The notes beneath the pieces were generated by a model that was not told the origin of the DNA, did not search any database, and was given only the letters and a program-made list of their open reading frames with translations. A program made the translations under genes and the position numbers. A stretch of DNA of 45,211 nt from Wohlfahrtiimonas larvae_A (GTDB lineage: Bacteria > Pseudomonadota > Gammaproteobacteria > Cardiobacteriales > Wohlfahrtiimonadaceae): positions 1 through 45,211 of the forward strand of contig JBEBSR010000017.1 in assembly GCA_040394195.1 (NCBI GenBank). The letters run 5' to 3'. This document shows, in pieces, positions 8,923 through 19,200 of the stretch; within the stretch, counting starts at the first letter, position 1; each line of letters starts with the position of its first letter.

Positions 8923-9633
8923 ATGAGTAACAAAAAGTTGTATGTGCAAGCTCGGCACTTTATGAAGGGTTTTATGATCATGTTGCCTTTGAGCATTGCA
9001 GCATTGCCTTGGGGAATTTTGGCAGGCTCAATGGCAATTAATGCAGGATTATCTGTAGCGGAAGCAATGGCAATGCCGATTTTTATGTTCGCAGGCACAG
9101 CACAATTGGTGAGTTTAGGCTTAGTAATGGCAGGCGCGCCGATTGCGATGATCATTGTTTCGGTATTTTTTGTGACATCACAGCATTTTATTTATGCATT
9201 GGTATTTAGAAAAAAGATTGGTAAATATCCACTCAAAACCCGCTTAGCTTTAGGCTTCTTATTGACGGATGAACTCTTTGCGATTCGCTCAAGTGTCAAT
9301 TCAAGTAATCGTTATTATTTGATCGGTGCAGGTTTTTGCTTCTATTTCTTTTGGGTAATCTTCAACTATGCAGGCATTGTGGTTGCGAATACTGTGCCAG
9401 ATTTGCATAAATACCATTTAGATTTTTCCATTGTGGCGATTTTTATCCCGATCATCATTGCGCTCACTAAAAATAAAGCAACAGTTTTAGGTGTATTTGT
9501 ATCGTGTGTGTGTGCCTTTGTATTGCAGTTATTACAGTTCAAAAGTGGATTGATTGTGGCGGGGTTGGCAGGAATGTTAGTGGCTTCATTGTATGAAACA
9601 TTTGTTGTGAAGCATAAAGTTGTGGAGTTATAA
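8923..9633 (+). CDS. azlC: AzlC family branched-chain amino acid exporter, large subunit
   Basis: Inner-membrane permease of the LIV-E/AzlC family. The 236-aa protein is almost entirely hydrophobic, with about seven predicted helices, and opens with the family pattern ARHFMKGFMIMLPLSIAALPWG followed by AGTAQLVSLGL. It works with the small AzlD partner encoded 1 bp downstream. Family members export branched-chain amino acids or analogues; the actual substrate is not visible. The upstream AraC gene and inverted repeat suggest local control. Confidence 0.88.
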   Translation: MSNKKLYVQARHFMKGFMIMLPLSIAALPWGILAGSMAINAGLSVAEAMAMPIFMFAGTAQLVSLGLVMAGAPIAMIIVSVFFVTSQHFIYALVFRKKIGKYPLKTRLALGFLLTDELFAIRSSVNSSNRYYLIGAGFCFYFFWVIFNYAGIVVANTVPDLHKYHLDFSIVAIFIPIIIALTKNKATVLGVFVSCVCAFVLQLLQFKSGLIVAGLAGMLVASLYETFVVKHKVVEL

Positions 9634-9634
9634 A

Positions 9635-9961
9635 ATGAGTTATGGATTAATTTTTATTTTAGCGATCATCATCTATTTCAATCGTTACTTTTTCTTAGAA
9701 CCTAAAGTTGCCATTCGTTTGCCTAAGTTTATTGAAAGGATGTTGAGCTTTTCAGCACCTTGTTTATTGAGCGTGATTTGTGTGCCAATTATTTTTTTTG
9801 ATGGCGAAACAGGCTTACGAGAAATATCTACAAATGCTTATTTATATGCAGCAATTTTTGGTTGTTTATTGATGTTTAAGGTAAAAAATGTGTTGTGGAA
9901 TATGGTTGGCAGTGTAGGTTTTTTCTATCTTTTATTATTTGTGATTATGCCAATAGTTTAA
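9635..9961 (+). CDS. azlD: AzlD family branched-chain amino acid exporter, small subunit
   Basis: 108-aa hydrophobic protein with about four membrane segments and the AzlD length. The ATG at 9635 is chosen because TGGAG lies 8 nt upstream; the frame is open from 9620, inside azlC. It follows azlC by 1 bp, so the two are surely co-translated. Sequence conservation in this family is low, so the call rests on size, topology and pairing. Confidence 0.85.
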   Translation: MSYGLIFILAIIIYFNRYFFLEPKVAIRLPKFIERMLSFSAPCLLSVICVPIIFFDGETGLREISTNAYLYAAIFGCLLMFKVKNVLWNMVGSVGFFYLLLFVIMPIV

Positions 9962-10011
9962 TGGATAATAATATTGTATAAAGCTGTATCATTATAGATG
10001 TCATTTATGAT

Positions 10012-10023
10012 AATACTAGTATT
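10012..10023. promoter_or_regulatory. 12-bp palindrome upstream of the lipoprotein gene
   Basis: AATACTAGTATT is a perfect palindrome 21 bp before the next ATG. It overlaps a possible -10 (GATAAT, 10009-10014) and shares the core TAATACTAG with the azlC upstream repeat. Operator function is inferred. Confidence 0.3.
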
Positions 10024-10044
10024 TCTTAATCCAAAGGAAACAAT

Positions 10045-10593
10045 ATGAAATTAATGCAGAAAGGCTTGATTATTTTATTTTCAGTTTTACTCACGGCTTG
10101 TAGTGGGCTTGCAAACTATCTTGATACAAGTGATCCAAGATTAGAAGGTGAGGGCGTTACATTATCTGAAACGATTAAAACAAAGGATCTTTATGGTGCT
10201 TGGGCATTTGCGACGGAAGATAGCGATCCCAATGATGTTGTATTAATTTTTGCGTTGTATACTGATCATAAAGGACTTGCTTATGGTTTAGATACTGATC
10301 CAAAAACTAAAGTTGAAACAGTAGGCGCAGAATACTTTACATGGCAATTTGATGAAGCTAACAAAGAGTTAAATTCTATTATCTTTCAACAATTGGATGG
10401 TGTAGGTAATAATTTAACTAAGAAAGATGTTCACAAAGTTGAAAAGCATAAAGTTGATTTATATCGCTTAGATAATGAAAAATTAGCAATTAAATTAGTG
10501 AATAAAGAACAGCGTTTAATCTTCTTTAGAATGCCAAATGAGACTTATAATAAATATATTAAAGATCGCCCAGATTTACCAAGATTGAAATAA
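10045..10593 (+). CDS. Predicted lipoprotein of unknown function
   Basis: 182 aa with a lipoprotein signal peptide and lipobox LTAC (C19). Serine follows the cysteine, which usually directs sorting to the outer membrane. The mature part is hydrophilic and acidic, with repeated DPN/TDPK turns. Its GAWAFATEDSDPNDVVLIFALY segment resembles small beta-barrel lipocalin-like or META-like folds, but I do not recognise a family. The ATG at 10045 has AAAGGA upstream. It is a single-gene unit with its own terminator. Confidence 0.8.
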   Translation: MKLMQKGLIILFSVLLTACSGLANYLDTSDPRLEGEGVTLSETIKTKDLYGAWAFATEDSDPNDVVLIFALYTDHKGLAYGLDTDPKTKVETVGAEYFTWQFDEANKELNSIIFQQLDGVGNNLTKKDVHKVEKHKVDLYRLDNEKLAIKLVNKEQRLIFFRMPNETYNKYIKDRPDLPRLK

Positions 10594-10613
10594 AGAATGA
10601 TTAAATATTAAAG

Positions 10614-10638
10614 AAAGCGGCTCAGATGAGTCGCTTTT
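10614..10638 (+). terminator. Rho-independent terminator of the lipoprotein gene
   Basis: AAGCGGCTC and GAGTCGCTT form a 9-bp stem with one mismatch around AGAT, followed by a T-rich tract. Confidence 0.75.
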
Positions 10639-10703
10639 ATTTTATAAGGATCATTATTCTGCTCTTGAATTACTAATTAACATAGCCATATTATTAAGTA
10701 TTC

Positions 10704-10718
10704 ATGCCATAATGGCAT
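10704..10718. promoter_or_regulatory. 7-1-7 palindrome in the PreP-like gene promoter region
   Basis: ATGCCAT-A-ATGGCAT is a perfect dyad 31 bp before the protease start codon. It overlaps a possible -10 element CATAAT (10708-10713), so a bound repressor there would block initiation. The binding protein is unknown. Confidence 0.35.
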
Positions 10719-10749
10719 TCATTTTTTAATACGGTGAGGAATCTCTTAC

Positions 10750-13644
10750 ATGTCATTTACCCAGCTAAAATCAACATACATTGATTCTCTCAATGTTACA
10801 TTGGAAGAATATGTTCATAACGAAACTAAAGCGAAGCATTTTCATATCGCATCAGATGATACGAACAACACATTTTTAGTCGGGTTTTTAACGGTTCCAC
10901 AAGATTCTACAGGCGTTGCACATATTCTGGAGCATACAGCATTGTGTGGTTCTAAGAACTATCCTGTGCGTGACCCATTCTTTATGATGATTCGTCGTTC
11001 ATTGAATACATTTATGAATGCGTTTACATCATCAGATTGGACGGCGTATCCATTCTCAAGCCAAAATAAAAAAGACTTCAATAACTTATTGAATATCTAT
11101 TTGGATGCGGCATTTTTCCCAAATTTAAACTACTACGACTTCTTACAAGAAGGGCATCGTTTTGAGTTTGAAGAAACAGAAAATCCAAAAAGTCCATTGG
11201 TTTATAAGGGCGTTGTATTCAATGAAATGAAAGGTGCAATGAGTTCACCTGTTTCATTGTTGTATCAAGAAATTTCAGAGAATTTATTCCCAACAGTGAC
11301 GTATCATCATAATTCAGGTGGTGATCCTAAAAATATTCCTGATTTAACGCATGAAGAATTGAAAGCATTCCATGCTAAGCATTATCATCCATCGAACAGT
11401 GCTTTTTTCACATATGGTAATTTAGATCCTAAAGATCATCAGAAAGTATTTGAAGATCGTGTGTTGTCACAATTTGAAGCACAAACTTTTGATTTTGCTG
11501 TGCCAGATGAGCAGCGTTTCACTGAGCCAAAACATGTGACAAGCTATTATCCATTGCCAAAAGAAGAGAGCATGGATAAGAAAACCCATGTGATCAACGC
11601 TTGGTTGCTCGGCCCAATTTACGATAACTACGATGTAATGCGTGCACGCATTTTAAGTGGTGTATTGTTGGATAATTCAAGTTCACCATTGCGCAATGTT
11701 TTAGAAACAACTGATTTAGGTGTTGCACCATCCACATTCTGTGGCTTGGAAGATAGCACAAAAGAAATCTTCTTCAGCGCAGGTTTAGAAGGCGCTGATA
11801 GTGAAAATGCAGAAAAAGTTAATGAATTGATTCTTGCAACATTGACACAAGTACGTGATGAAAATGTAGATATTTCAGTCGTTGAATCAGTATTGCATCA
11901 ATTGGAATTATCTTCTCGTGAAATCATAGAAGGCAGAACGCCATATGGTTTAAACATGATTCTTCAGTGTTTAGCACCAGTTTTACATGGCGGTGAAGCT
12001 GTCGATGCATTAGCGATTGATAACGTATTATTGAAAATGCGTGAAGAGATTCAAAACCCTAACTTTATTCCTGAATTAGTTGATCGTTTATTGTTAAATA
12101 ATCCACATAAAGTATGTTTAACAGTGAAGCCAAGCCATACAATGGCAGATGAAATTGTTGCAGAAGAGAAAGCTCGATTAGCTAAAATTCAATCAGAATT
12201 AACAGAAGAGCAAACAGCTAAAATTATTGCTGAAGCAGTGGAATTGAAAAAACGTCAAAGCCAAGAAGATGATATCAGCGTATTGCCAATGATCACGCGT
12301 GAGGATATTCCTGCTAAATTGGCTATTCCTGAAGTTTCTGCAATTCAATTGAATAACCAAACGATTTATACTGGTGCTGTGAACACAAACGGTATGGTTT
12401 ATCAAAGTTTGATCGTTGAATTGCCAGAATTAACAGAAGAAGAAAGCCGCTTATTGCCTTACTTGAACAATGTGTTGACGGATGTTGGTTGTGGTCAATA
12501 CAGCTACACAGAACAGCAAGCGCGTATTTATGCTGTAACAGGCGGATTAAGCGCGGCAACGTTGTATCAAACAGATCGTAAAGATGGCAAATTAAAAGCA
12601 TTATGGATTTTGTCAGGCAAAGCATTGGCTGCCAATAGCCAACAGTTAACAGATCTATTGAAAGCAACATTCTTTGATGCTCGCTTTGATGAGACAAAAC
12701 GCATTCAAGAATTATTGAATCAATTCAAGTTATCTCGTGAAGAAGGCATTGTTTCTAATGGCCATTTATTTGCAATGGGTTCAGCTAGCCAAAATATGTC
12801 TCAAATTAACTATTTGTCTGAAGAAGTTGGCGGTATGAAAGGCATTCAATTAGGCAATCAATTGATTGAGCAATTGAAAGGTTCGTTGGCATGTTCTGAT
12901 TTCTGTATGCAATTGAAAGCATTGTTACAAAAATTGAATGGCGCAAAATATGAGTTGATGACAATTTCAAGTGATAGCGAATTGACTCAATTCAGCGATT
13001 ATTTCACAAAAGCATTAACACATGATGTTACACAAACAGCCGAATATAACTTCCCATTTGCAGTACCAAATGAGCAGTTAAATATTGGCTGGGCAATCAA
13101 TGCACCTGTTCATTATTGTGGTAAAAGCTACCAAGTGGCAACAGGCGATCATGAAGATGCACCAGCATTAACATTGTTGGCAGGCTTCTTGCGTAATGGT
13201 TATTTACACCGTGCAATTCGTGAGCAAGGTGGCGCTTATGGTGGTGGCGGAAATTACAATGCTAAAGGTGGCTCATTCAATTTCTTCAGCTATCGTGATC
13301 CTCGTTTAACGGAAACATTGGCAGATTTTGATGCATCGATTCAATGGATGCTCAATACGAAACATGAGCAATTAGCATTAGAAGAAGCTGTATTGGGCGT
13401 GATTTCAGGCATTGATAAACCAGCATCTCCTGCTGCTGAATATCAACAAACTGCATTGGCAAATTATTTTGGTAATACGCCTGATGTTCGTGAAGCATTC
13501 CGCGCAAATGTTTTGAAAGTAACATTGGATGATTTAAAAAATGTAACAGAGAAATATTTTGTGGGTAAATCTGCTGATATTGCTGTATTGGGCCCGAAAG
13601 AAGCATTAGAAAAAGCGAACTTGAAGGTTTATACTTTAGCTTAG
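10750..13644 (+). CDS. PreP/Cym1-like M16C zinc metalloprotease
   Basis: 964-aa clamshell peptidase of the M16C (pitrilysin/presequence protease) family, expected to degrade short unstructured peptides. The inverted zinc motif HILEH (H58, E61, H62) is followed by the family block TALCGSKNYPVRDPFF. The further glutamate ligand is probably in FNEMKGAMSS. The C-terminal half carries the non-catalytic M16 domains, with REQGGAYGGGG near residue 820 matching the conserved substrate-binding Arg/Tyr region. Length matches PreP (about 970-1000 aa). No signal peptide is seen, so the bacterial enzyme is probably cytoplasmic. It is monocistronic, with its own terminator; GTGAGGA precedes the ATG. Confidence 0.9.
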   Translation: MSFTQLKSTYIDSLNVTLEEYVHNETKAKHFHIASDDTNNTFLVGFLTVPQDSTGVAHILEHTALCGSKNYPVRDPFFMMIRRSLNTFMNAFTSSDWTAYPFSSQNKKDFNNLLNIYLDAAFFPNLNYYDFLQEGHRFEFEETENPKSPLVYKGVVFNEMKGAMSSPVSLLYQEISENLFPTVTYHHNSGGDPKNIPDLTHEELKAFHAKHYHPSNSAFFTYGNLDPKDHQKVFEDRVLSQFEAQTFDFAVPDEQRFTEPKHVTSYYPLPKEESMDKKTHVINAWLLGPIYDNYDVMRARILSGVLLDNSSSPLRNVLETTDLGVAPSTFCGLEDSTKEIFFSAGLEGADSENAEKVNELILATLTQVRDENVDISVVESVLHQLELSSREIIEGRTPYGLNMILQCLAPVLHGGEAVDALAIDNVLLKMREEIQNPNFIPELVDRLLLNNPHKVCLTVKPSHTMADEIVAEEKARLAKIQSELTEEQTAKIIAEAVELKKRQSQEDDISVLPMITREDIPAKLAIPEVSAIQLNNQTIYTGAVNTNGMVYQSLIVELPELTEEESRLLPYLNNVLTDVGCGQYSYTEQQARIYAVTGGLSAATLYQTDRKDGKLKALWILSGKALAANSQQLTDLLKATFFDARFDETKRIQELLNQFKLSREEGIVSNGHLFAMGSASQNMSQINYLSEEVGGMKGIQLGNQLIEQLKGSLACSDFCMQLKALLQKLNGAKYELMTISSDSELTQFSDYFTKALTHDVTQTAEYNFPFAVPNEQLNIGWAINAPVHYCGKSYQVATGDHEDAPALTLLAGFLRNGYLHRAIREQGGAYGGGGNYNAKGGSFNFFSYRDPRLTETLADFDASIQWMLNTKHEQLALEEAVLGVISGIDKPASPAAEYQQTALANYFGNTPDVREAFRANVLKVTLDDLKNVTEKYFVGKSADIAVLGPKEALEKANLKVYTLA

Positions 13645-13655
13645 AATTGTTAAGA

Positions 13656-13680
13656 TAAGCGCTCGTAAGGGCGCTTTTTT
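13656..13680 (+). terminator. Rho-independent terminator of the M16C protease gene
   Basis: AAGCGCTC pairs with GGGCGCTT (one T-G wobble) around GTAA, followed by six T. Confidence 0.85.
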
Positions 13681-13726
13681 CATGCCTTTCATTTTTTATT
13701 GATCACTTTAGCCTTGAGGAGACGTT

Positions 13727-15445
13727 GTGTCTGATAAAAGACTAATCCGTAGTTTAAGTCATATTTTTTTATTTTGGATTGTTTGCTTTACATCTATCTC
13801 GATTGCGCAAACGGAACCTGCTGTGCCTGTAGCTACACCATCAGTAGAGAAAAATAGTAATTGTTGTACGGAGTTGAATCAGATTGATCAATCCTTAAGA
13901 GAGAATCTAGATAAGCAAAAGTTGCTTCAAAATAGTTTGAAACAAACGAAAGATGAAGAGCGCATTAAGGAACTTAAGGCAAGTTTAGAAACATTGAAAG
14001 CACAGGAAAAAAGCCTAGAAAGTATTTTTAATAAAATGGCTTTTGGTGGTGTAAATCCATATGTATTGGCAAATAAAATACCATCTTCAGATGATTTTAA
14101 GTGGCAAGAAGAGTTGTTGGTGATTGTTAAACCGTTGTTTACTGAAATGCGTTCTTTAACAGAGAAGCCTAGAGAAAGGGATCGTTTAACTTACGAAAAT
14201 ACTGAATTAGAAACTAAGTATAAAGCGATTACTGATGGCTTGAAATCTTTGAATGCAATTCCTGAGGATCAAGTATCACCAGAAACTAAAAAACGCATGA
14301 ACACATTGCGTAAGCAATGGACAAATTATCAACAAGAACTATTGAATCAAAAAAATATTCTAGAGCTTCAATTAAAAGAATTAGAAGATGCTGAAGTACC
14401 TTTAGAAGATCGTATTAAAAATGCTTTGAGTTCAATTTTTTTAGGGCGTGGATTGATATTACTCATGGCTTTATTAGCGGGTGCTGGCGTCGTTTTAATT
14501 TTTGGCGTGGGCGTTAAAAGAGCATTCATTCATTTTGAGCACAAGCGTAAAAAGCATCGTAAATCTCGCAAAGTGAATACGCGTTTACGTTTTTTATGGA
14601 TCATCTATAATTTAGTGGTTTATGTTTCTGCGATTCTTGCATTTTTAAGCGTGATCTATGTGCAAGGAGATATGGTTCTATTCGGTTTGGCAGTATTGTT
14701 AATCTTCTTTGGCATCATTAGTTTACGAAATTCAGCACCACAATATGTGAGTGAATTAAAAATCTTCTTAAACTTGGGCGCAGTGAGAGAAGGTGAACGT
14801 ATTATGTATCGTGGTATTCCTTGGGAAGTGAAGCGTTTAAGCTTTTATTGTACATGTGTTAATCCAGTCTTAGAAAATGGCCGAATTCGTATTTCTTTAA
14901 GTGAAATTGCAGATTTAAACTCTCGTCCTTTTAATTCAGAAGAAGAGTGGTTTCCAACACAAGTGGGCGACAACATCTTTTTACCTGATGGGAATTATGC
15001 GAAAGTTAAGCGACAAACGCCTGAAATGGTTTATTTAGATTCATTCTTTAGAGAAATTATGATTCCAACGGCGGATTTTTATAGTATGAAAATACAGAAT
15101 GTTGCCGCAGGTTTTTATGTTTCACCAACATTTGGTTTGGATTATTCTCATACGGATTTGCCTGTTTCGGAAGTGAGTGCTGCATTTGAAGCCAAAGTCA
15201 GAGAGAAATTAAATGATATTGGTGTTACGCAATATCTACGTAGTATCAGTGTGCAAGTGAAACGAATCATTTATGGGCAAGCCATTGAATACGCTGTAGT
15301 GATGGAATACGAAGGCGAATGTGCGGGTTCGTATTTTAGAATTGAGCGTTTAACCAATCATGCTTGTCTAGAAGTTTGCCAAGAGAAAGGCTGGAAATTA
15401 CCACGCCAACAAATTTTAGTTAGCAATGATAAAGCTGTACAATAG
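13727..15445 (+). CDS. MscS-like membrane protein with periplasmic coiled coil
   Basis: 572 aa starting at GTG with a good GAGGAG site. A signal peptide (about 1-27) is followed by a coiled-coil-rich periplasmic domain (about 45-225, many Lys/Glu/Leu heptads). Three hydrophobic helices follow at about 238-262, 288-312 and 315-333. A Lys/Arg-rich loop lies between the first two. The segment after helix 3 (SAPQYVSELKIFLNLGAVREGERIMYRGIPWEVKRL) resembles the pore-helix/beta-domain junction of MscS (GD-R-V-x-G-x-x-G-x-V). The rest is a soluble C-terminal domain. The architecture recalls MscK/MscM or YnaI-type channels but with a diverged pore, so a channel role is inference. Confidence 0.6.
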   Translation: MSDKRLIRSLSHIFLFWIVCFTSISIAQTEPAVPVATPSVEKNSNCCTELNQIDQSLRENLDKQKLLQNSLKQTKDEERIKELKASLETLKAQEKSLESIFNKMAFGGVNPYVLANKIPSSDDFKWQEELLVIVKPLFTEMRSLTEKPRERDRLTYENTELETKYKAITDGLKSLNAIPEDQVSPETKKRMNTLRKQWTNYQQELLNQKNILELQLKELEDAEVPLEDRIKNALSSIFLGRGLILLMALLAGAGVVLIFGVGVKRAFIHFEHKRKKHRKSRKVNTRLRFLWIIYNLVVYVSAILAFLSVIYVQGDMVLFGLAVLLIFFGIISLRNSAPQYVSELKIFLNLGAVREGERIMYRGIPWEVKRLSFYCTCVNPVLENGRIRISLSEIADLNSRPFNSEEEWFPTQVGDNIFLPDGNYAKVKRQTPEMVYLDSFFREIMIPTADFYSMKIQNVAAGFYVSPTFGLDYSHTDLPVSEVSAAFEAKVREKLNDIGVTQYLRSISVQVKRIIYGQAIEYAVVMEYEGECAGSYFRIERLTNHACLEVCQEKGWKLPRQQILVSNDKAVQ

Positions 15446-15466
15446 TGGGCTTAGCAGGAGAATATC

Positions 15467-16225
15467 ATGAATGTTTTTGAATTAGAAAAAATCCTAAATA
15501 ATAAGCTTCACGCAGATCGAATTAAAGATTATGCACCGAATGGTTTACAGATTGAAGGTAAACATGAAATTAAAAAAATTATTACAGGTGTGACTGCATC
15601 ACAACGTTTGATCGATGCTGCCATTGCTAAAAAAGCAGACCTAATTTTGGTACATCATGGCTATTTTTGGCGCAATGAAGATATGCGAATCATTAACATG
15701 AAATATCGCAGAATTGCATCATTGATTAAAAATGATATTAATTTAATGGGTTATCATTTGCCTTTAGATATGGATCCTGAGATTGGTAATAATGCAAAAA
15801 TTGCTGAGCTTTTGGGCATTTTAGATGTTGAGCCATTAGATCCAATGGATGCTCAGCCGTTGATTTTTAAGGGCAATTTAAAACAGCCAATGAGGGGCGA
15901 AGTTTTTGCTGAAATCATTGAACATAGATTCAATAGAAAGCCTTTACATATTGCACCAGAATCAGACAAATTAATCGGAACAATTGCTTGGTGCAGTGGC
16001 GGTGCGCAAGATTATATTGATAAAGCAGCAGAGTTTGGTGTCGATGCTTATTTGTCAGGTGAAATTAGTGAAAGAACAACTCATAGCGCACGTGAATTGG
16101 ATATTCATTATTATGCCGCTGGGCATCATGCAACTGAGCGATATGGTATTGAAGCATTAGGCGAATGGTTGAAAAAAGAATACCAATTAGATGTTGAATT
16201 CATTGATTGTGATAATCCAGTATAG
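15467..16225 (+). CDS. ybgI: Nif3-like dinuclear metal-centre protein (YbgI)
   Basis: 252 aa, the normal size for the compact bacterial Nif3/YbgI family. Metal-binding motifs are intact: LVHHGYFW (H63-H64) and GHHATERYG near the C-terminus, the ligands of the dinuclear site. The molecular role is unsettled in the family; some members are listed as GTP cyclohydrolase I type 2 homologues. AGGAG precedes the ATG. It lies 21 bp after the MscS-like gene and 9 bp before tamB, so the three may form an operon. Confidence 0.9.
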   Translation: MNVFELEKILNNKLHADRIKDYAPNGLQIEGKHEIKKIITGVTASQRLIDAAIAKKADLILVHHGYFWRNEDMRIINMKYRRIASLIKNDINLMGYHLPLDMDPEIGNNAKIAELLGILDVEPLDPMDAQPLIFKGNLKQPMRGEVFAEIIEHRFNRKPLHIAPESDKLIGTIAWCSGGAQDYIDKAAEFGVDAYLSGEISERTTHSARELDIHYYAAGHHATERYGIEALGEWLKKEYQLDVEFIDCDNPV

Positions 16226-16234
16226 AGAATATAC

Positions 16235-19200
16235 ATGACAACAGAAATAGCAGAAAATCAGGCGCCACAAGTAGAAGAGCAGCCAACTAAAAAGAAGAAA
16301 AATCCTTGGCGCTGGTTGAAGCGTTTCATTTATTTGATTATTTTCCTATTGGTTTTAATCGTAGGATTTGTGGCGTTTGTCATATTCACACCGCAAGGAT
16401 TAAAACTTGTAGATTATGTGCTGAAAAAATCCCCTGTGAGTGAAATGGTGCAGATTGATGAATTACGCGGAACATTGTGGCAAGGCATTCAATTTGATCG
16501 TTTGCATTTAGCGTTGAACGAAGAAAATTATATTGAGCTTTCTAATGCAGAAGCTCAATGGGATCTAAGTAAAATCCTAGATAAATCTGTAACAGTTAAA
16601 AGTTTATCTGTGGAGCAAGCAGATATTATTTTAACAAAACCAGGCGAGCCAACGCCACCTGATCCTGATGCAGCGCCATTTTTACCATTCTCATTTAAAC
16701 GCGGGCAGTTGCCAGTTGATATTACAATTGATTCTGTAAAGGCTGCTGATGTTGCTGTGATTCTGCCTGATTTATCTGTCTATGTGGAAAGTGCTAAAGT
16801 GAATGATGGTGTGATTAGTCAAACCACTTGGGCATTTAAAGATGTGGCTTATAAAGGTTTATTGAATATTGGTGATAATGTTACTTTGCCATTGAATGCA
16901 ACGGCTAGCATTGATGCCAATAAAGAAACTGATGCTGTTAATATTCGCTTAAAAAACTCAACGAGAGAAATGCGTATTGGTGAAGACTACTTTGACCATG
17001 CTATGAATATTTTGGTGACAGGCACTTTGAATGATTTAAAAGTCCATGATGCGATCACGTTTAACTGGCCAGATATGTTGGCAAAGCCTTTAGTGATTGA
17101 AACAAAGTTAAACATTAAGAATCAGGCAGATTTAAGTTGGGATTTAACTCTATTCAATATTTCCAATCAGCTTGCGACGACAGGGCAATGGTCATTGAAT
17201 AATCCCAAAACTTTGGTTGCAAATTTGGATCTGTATATGACAGAACTGAAAGATATCTATCCTGAATTAACTGGCTCAGTGAAAGGTGATTTTAGTTTTG
17301 CTGGAGATTTTAAAAAGCCATTGTTGTCAGGTGATATCACAGGTAAAAACATCAAAGGCTTTGGAGTTATATTAGATTCTTTCGACATCAAAGCTGACCA
17401 TAATGAAGCTCAGACAACGGCATTTACAGCAGATTTGAGTCAATTAAAAGCTCAAGATATCACAGTAAAATCAGGCAAAATTAAATTACAAGCTGAGAAG
17501 ATTGAACAGTTTGATTTTTCTGCAATCATCGAAAATATTGCCAATAAAGAAAAGGTGATTGTTGATAAGGTGACATTAACATCAGTAGGTTCTTTGGAAG
17601 AGCATAATATTGACTTAAGAGTACGCAGTATCTTCAATGCCACAGATTTTGTTGGTATTGGCCATGTGAATCGTGAAAACTATAAAGAGTGGTCATTAGA
17701 TATTAATAAGCTGGATGTATATAGCGATATTATTGGGAAATATAATTTATCCAAACCAGCACAGCTTAATGTTTCACCTAAAAATATTAAGTTGTCATTG
17801 TTATGTTTGCAGGAGCTGCCTACAACTTTTTGTTTAGAAGGACAAAAAACATCAACTCAAAGCTTCGGTTCTGTGGTGATTCGCCGTTTACAGCCTAAGA
17901 AAATCAAATCACTATTACCACCAGACATGGATATCAATACTACAGCTGATATGGTGATTGTTGGGCAGTTTACGGATGAAAAAAACTTTAATGGTGTTGT
18001 GGATCTTTCTTTATCAGAAGGTCATATTCGTTACCGTATGCAAGGGTATGAGTTGAATATACCTTTGAAAAAGACAAAAGCGATTGTCCATGCAAAGCCT
18101 GCTGAAATTATGACTCAATTAGACATTGATTGGGGTAAATATTTACAAGTTCATGGTGGTGGTACTATGAAGGAACCATTTGGTAAACAGCTTGTGGATG
18201 TGAAAGTTACAGGTAATGCGCCAACATTGGATTGGATTTTACCCATTGTGCCAGTTTTGCAAAAATTGGATGGTAAGCTCGATATGAAACTTGAAACGTC
18301 GGGTGAATTATCTAAAGGATTGGATATAGGTTTCAATTTGGATCTAACCAATGGTGAGATTTATAATGCAGAATATAACTCATCAATTAAGAATATTAAT
18401 TTGAAAGTTGCGCTGCAAAAAGGAACACCAATGTTATCGGTGGATGGTGGATTGCTTGCAGGTTCTGGCAAAATGACTTTAAATGGTGTCATTGATTTAA
18501 AAACCATGGAATCTAATATTAAAGTTCGTGGTGATTCATTATTATTGGCAGATAGTACGAACGTGAAAGCTATTGCATCGCCAAATGTAGATATTACAAT
18601 TAAAAAAGGTGCTGCTGTTATCAGAGGGAATTTGTTAATTCCTGAGTTGAAATTCTTATATAAGAGCTCAGATGACCCGCGAGGCAGTGTTCATAAAGTA
18701 TCGGAAGATACCATTGTTATTTCATCCAAAAGACCAATTGTGGAGAAAAAAGAGCCTTCAAAGTTCTGGAATAACTCCACAATGGATTTCAAAATCGTAT
18801 TAGGTGATAACATTTCTGTCGGTGCGGTTGGTTTCGTCGGAAAATTAATGGGGAGCTTAGATCTTAAAAAGTCTGTGAATAATCCACTAACAGCGCTTGG
18901 TATCATCAATATGGGCAGCGGTGTTTATAACGTTTTAGGGCAGGAATTAACCTTGGATAAAGGGAAAATTCAATTCACAGGTTTAGATATTGCTAACCCT
19001 AATATTGAATTCCAAGCTTCTCGTATGTTCGAGAATAAACGAACAGGCACAAAAGTGAGTGTGGGTGTTCGTGTGACTGGTACAGCACAAAATCCAAAAG
19101 TGAATCTATTCTCTCAACCTGGTATGCCAACTAACTCAATTGTCTCTTATTTAGCATTAGGATCAGATGTTGATTCATTAACGGCTGTAGAAATGCTACA

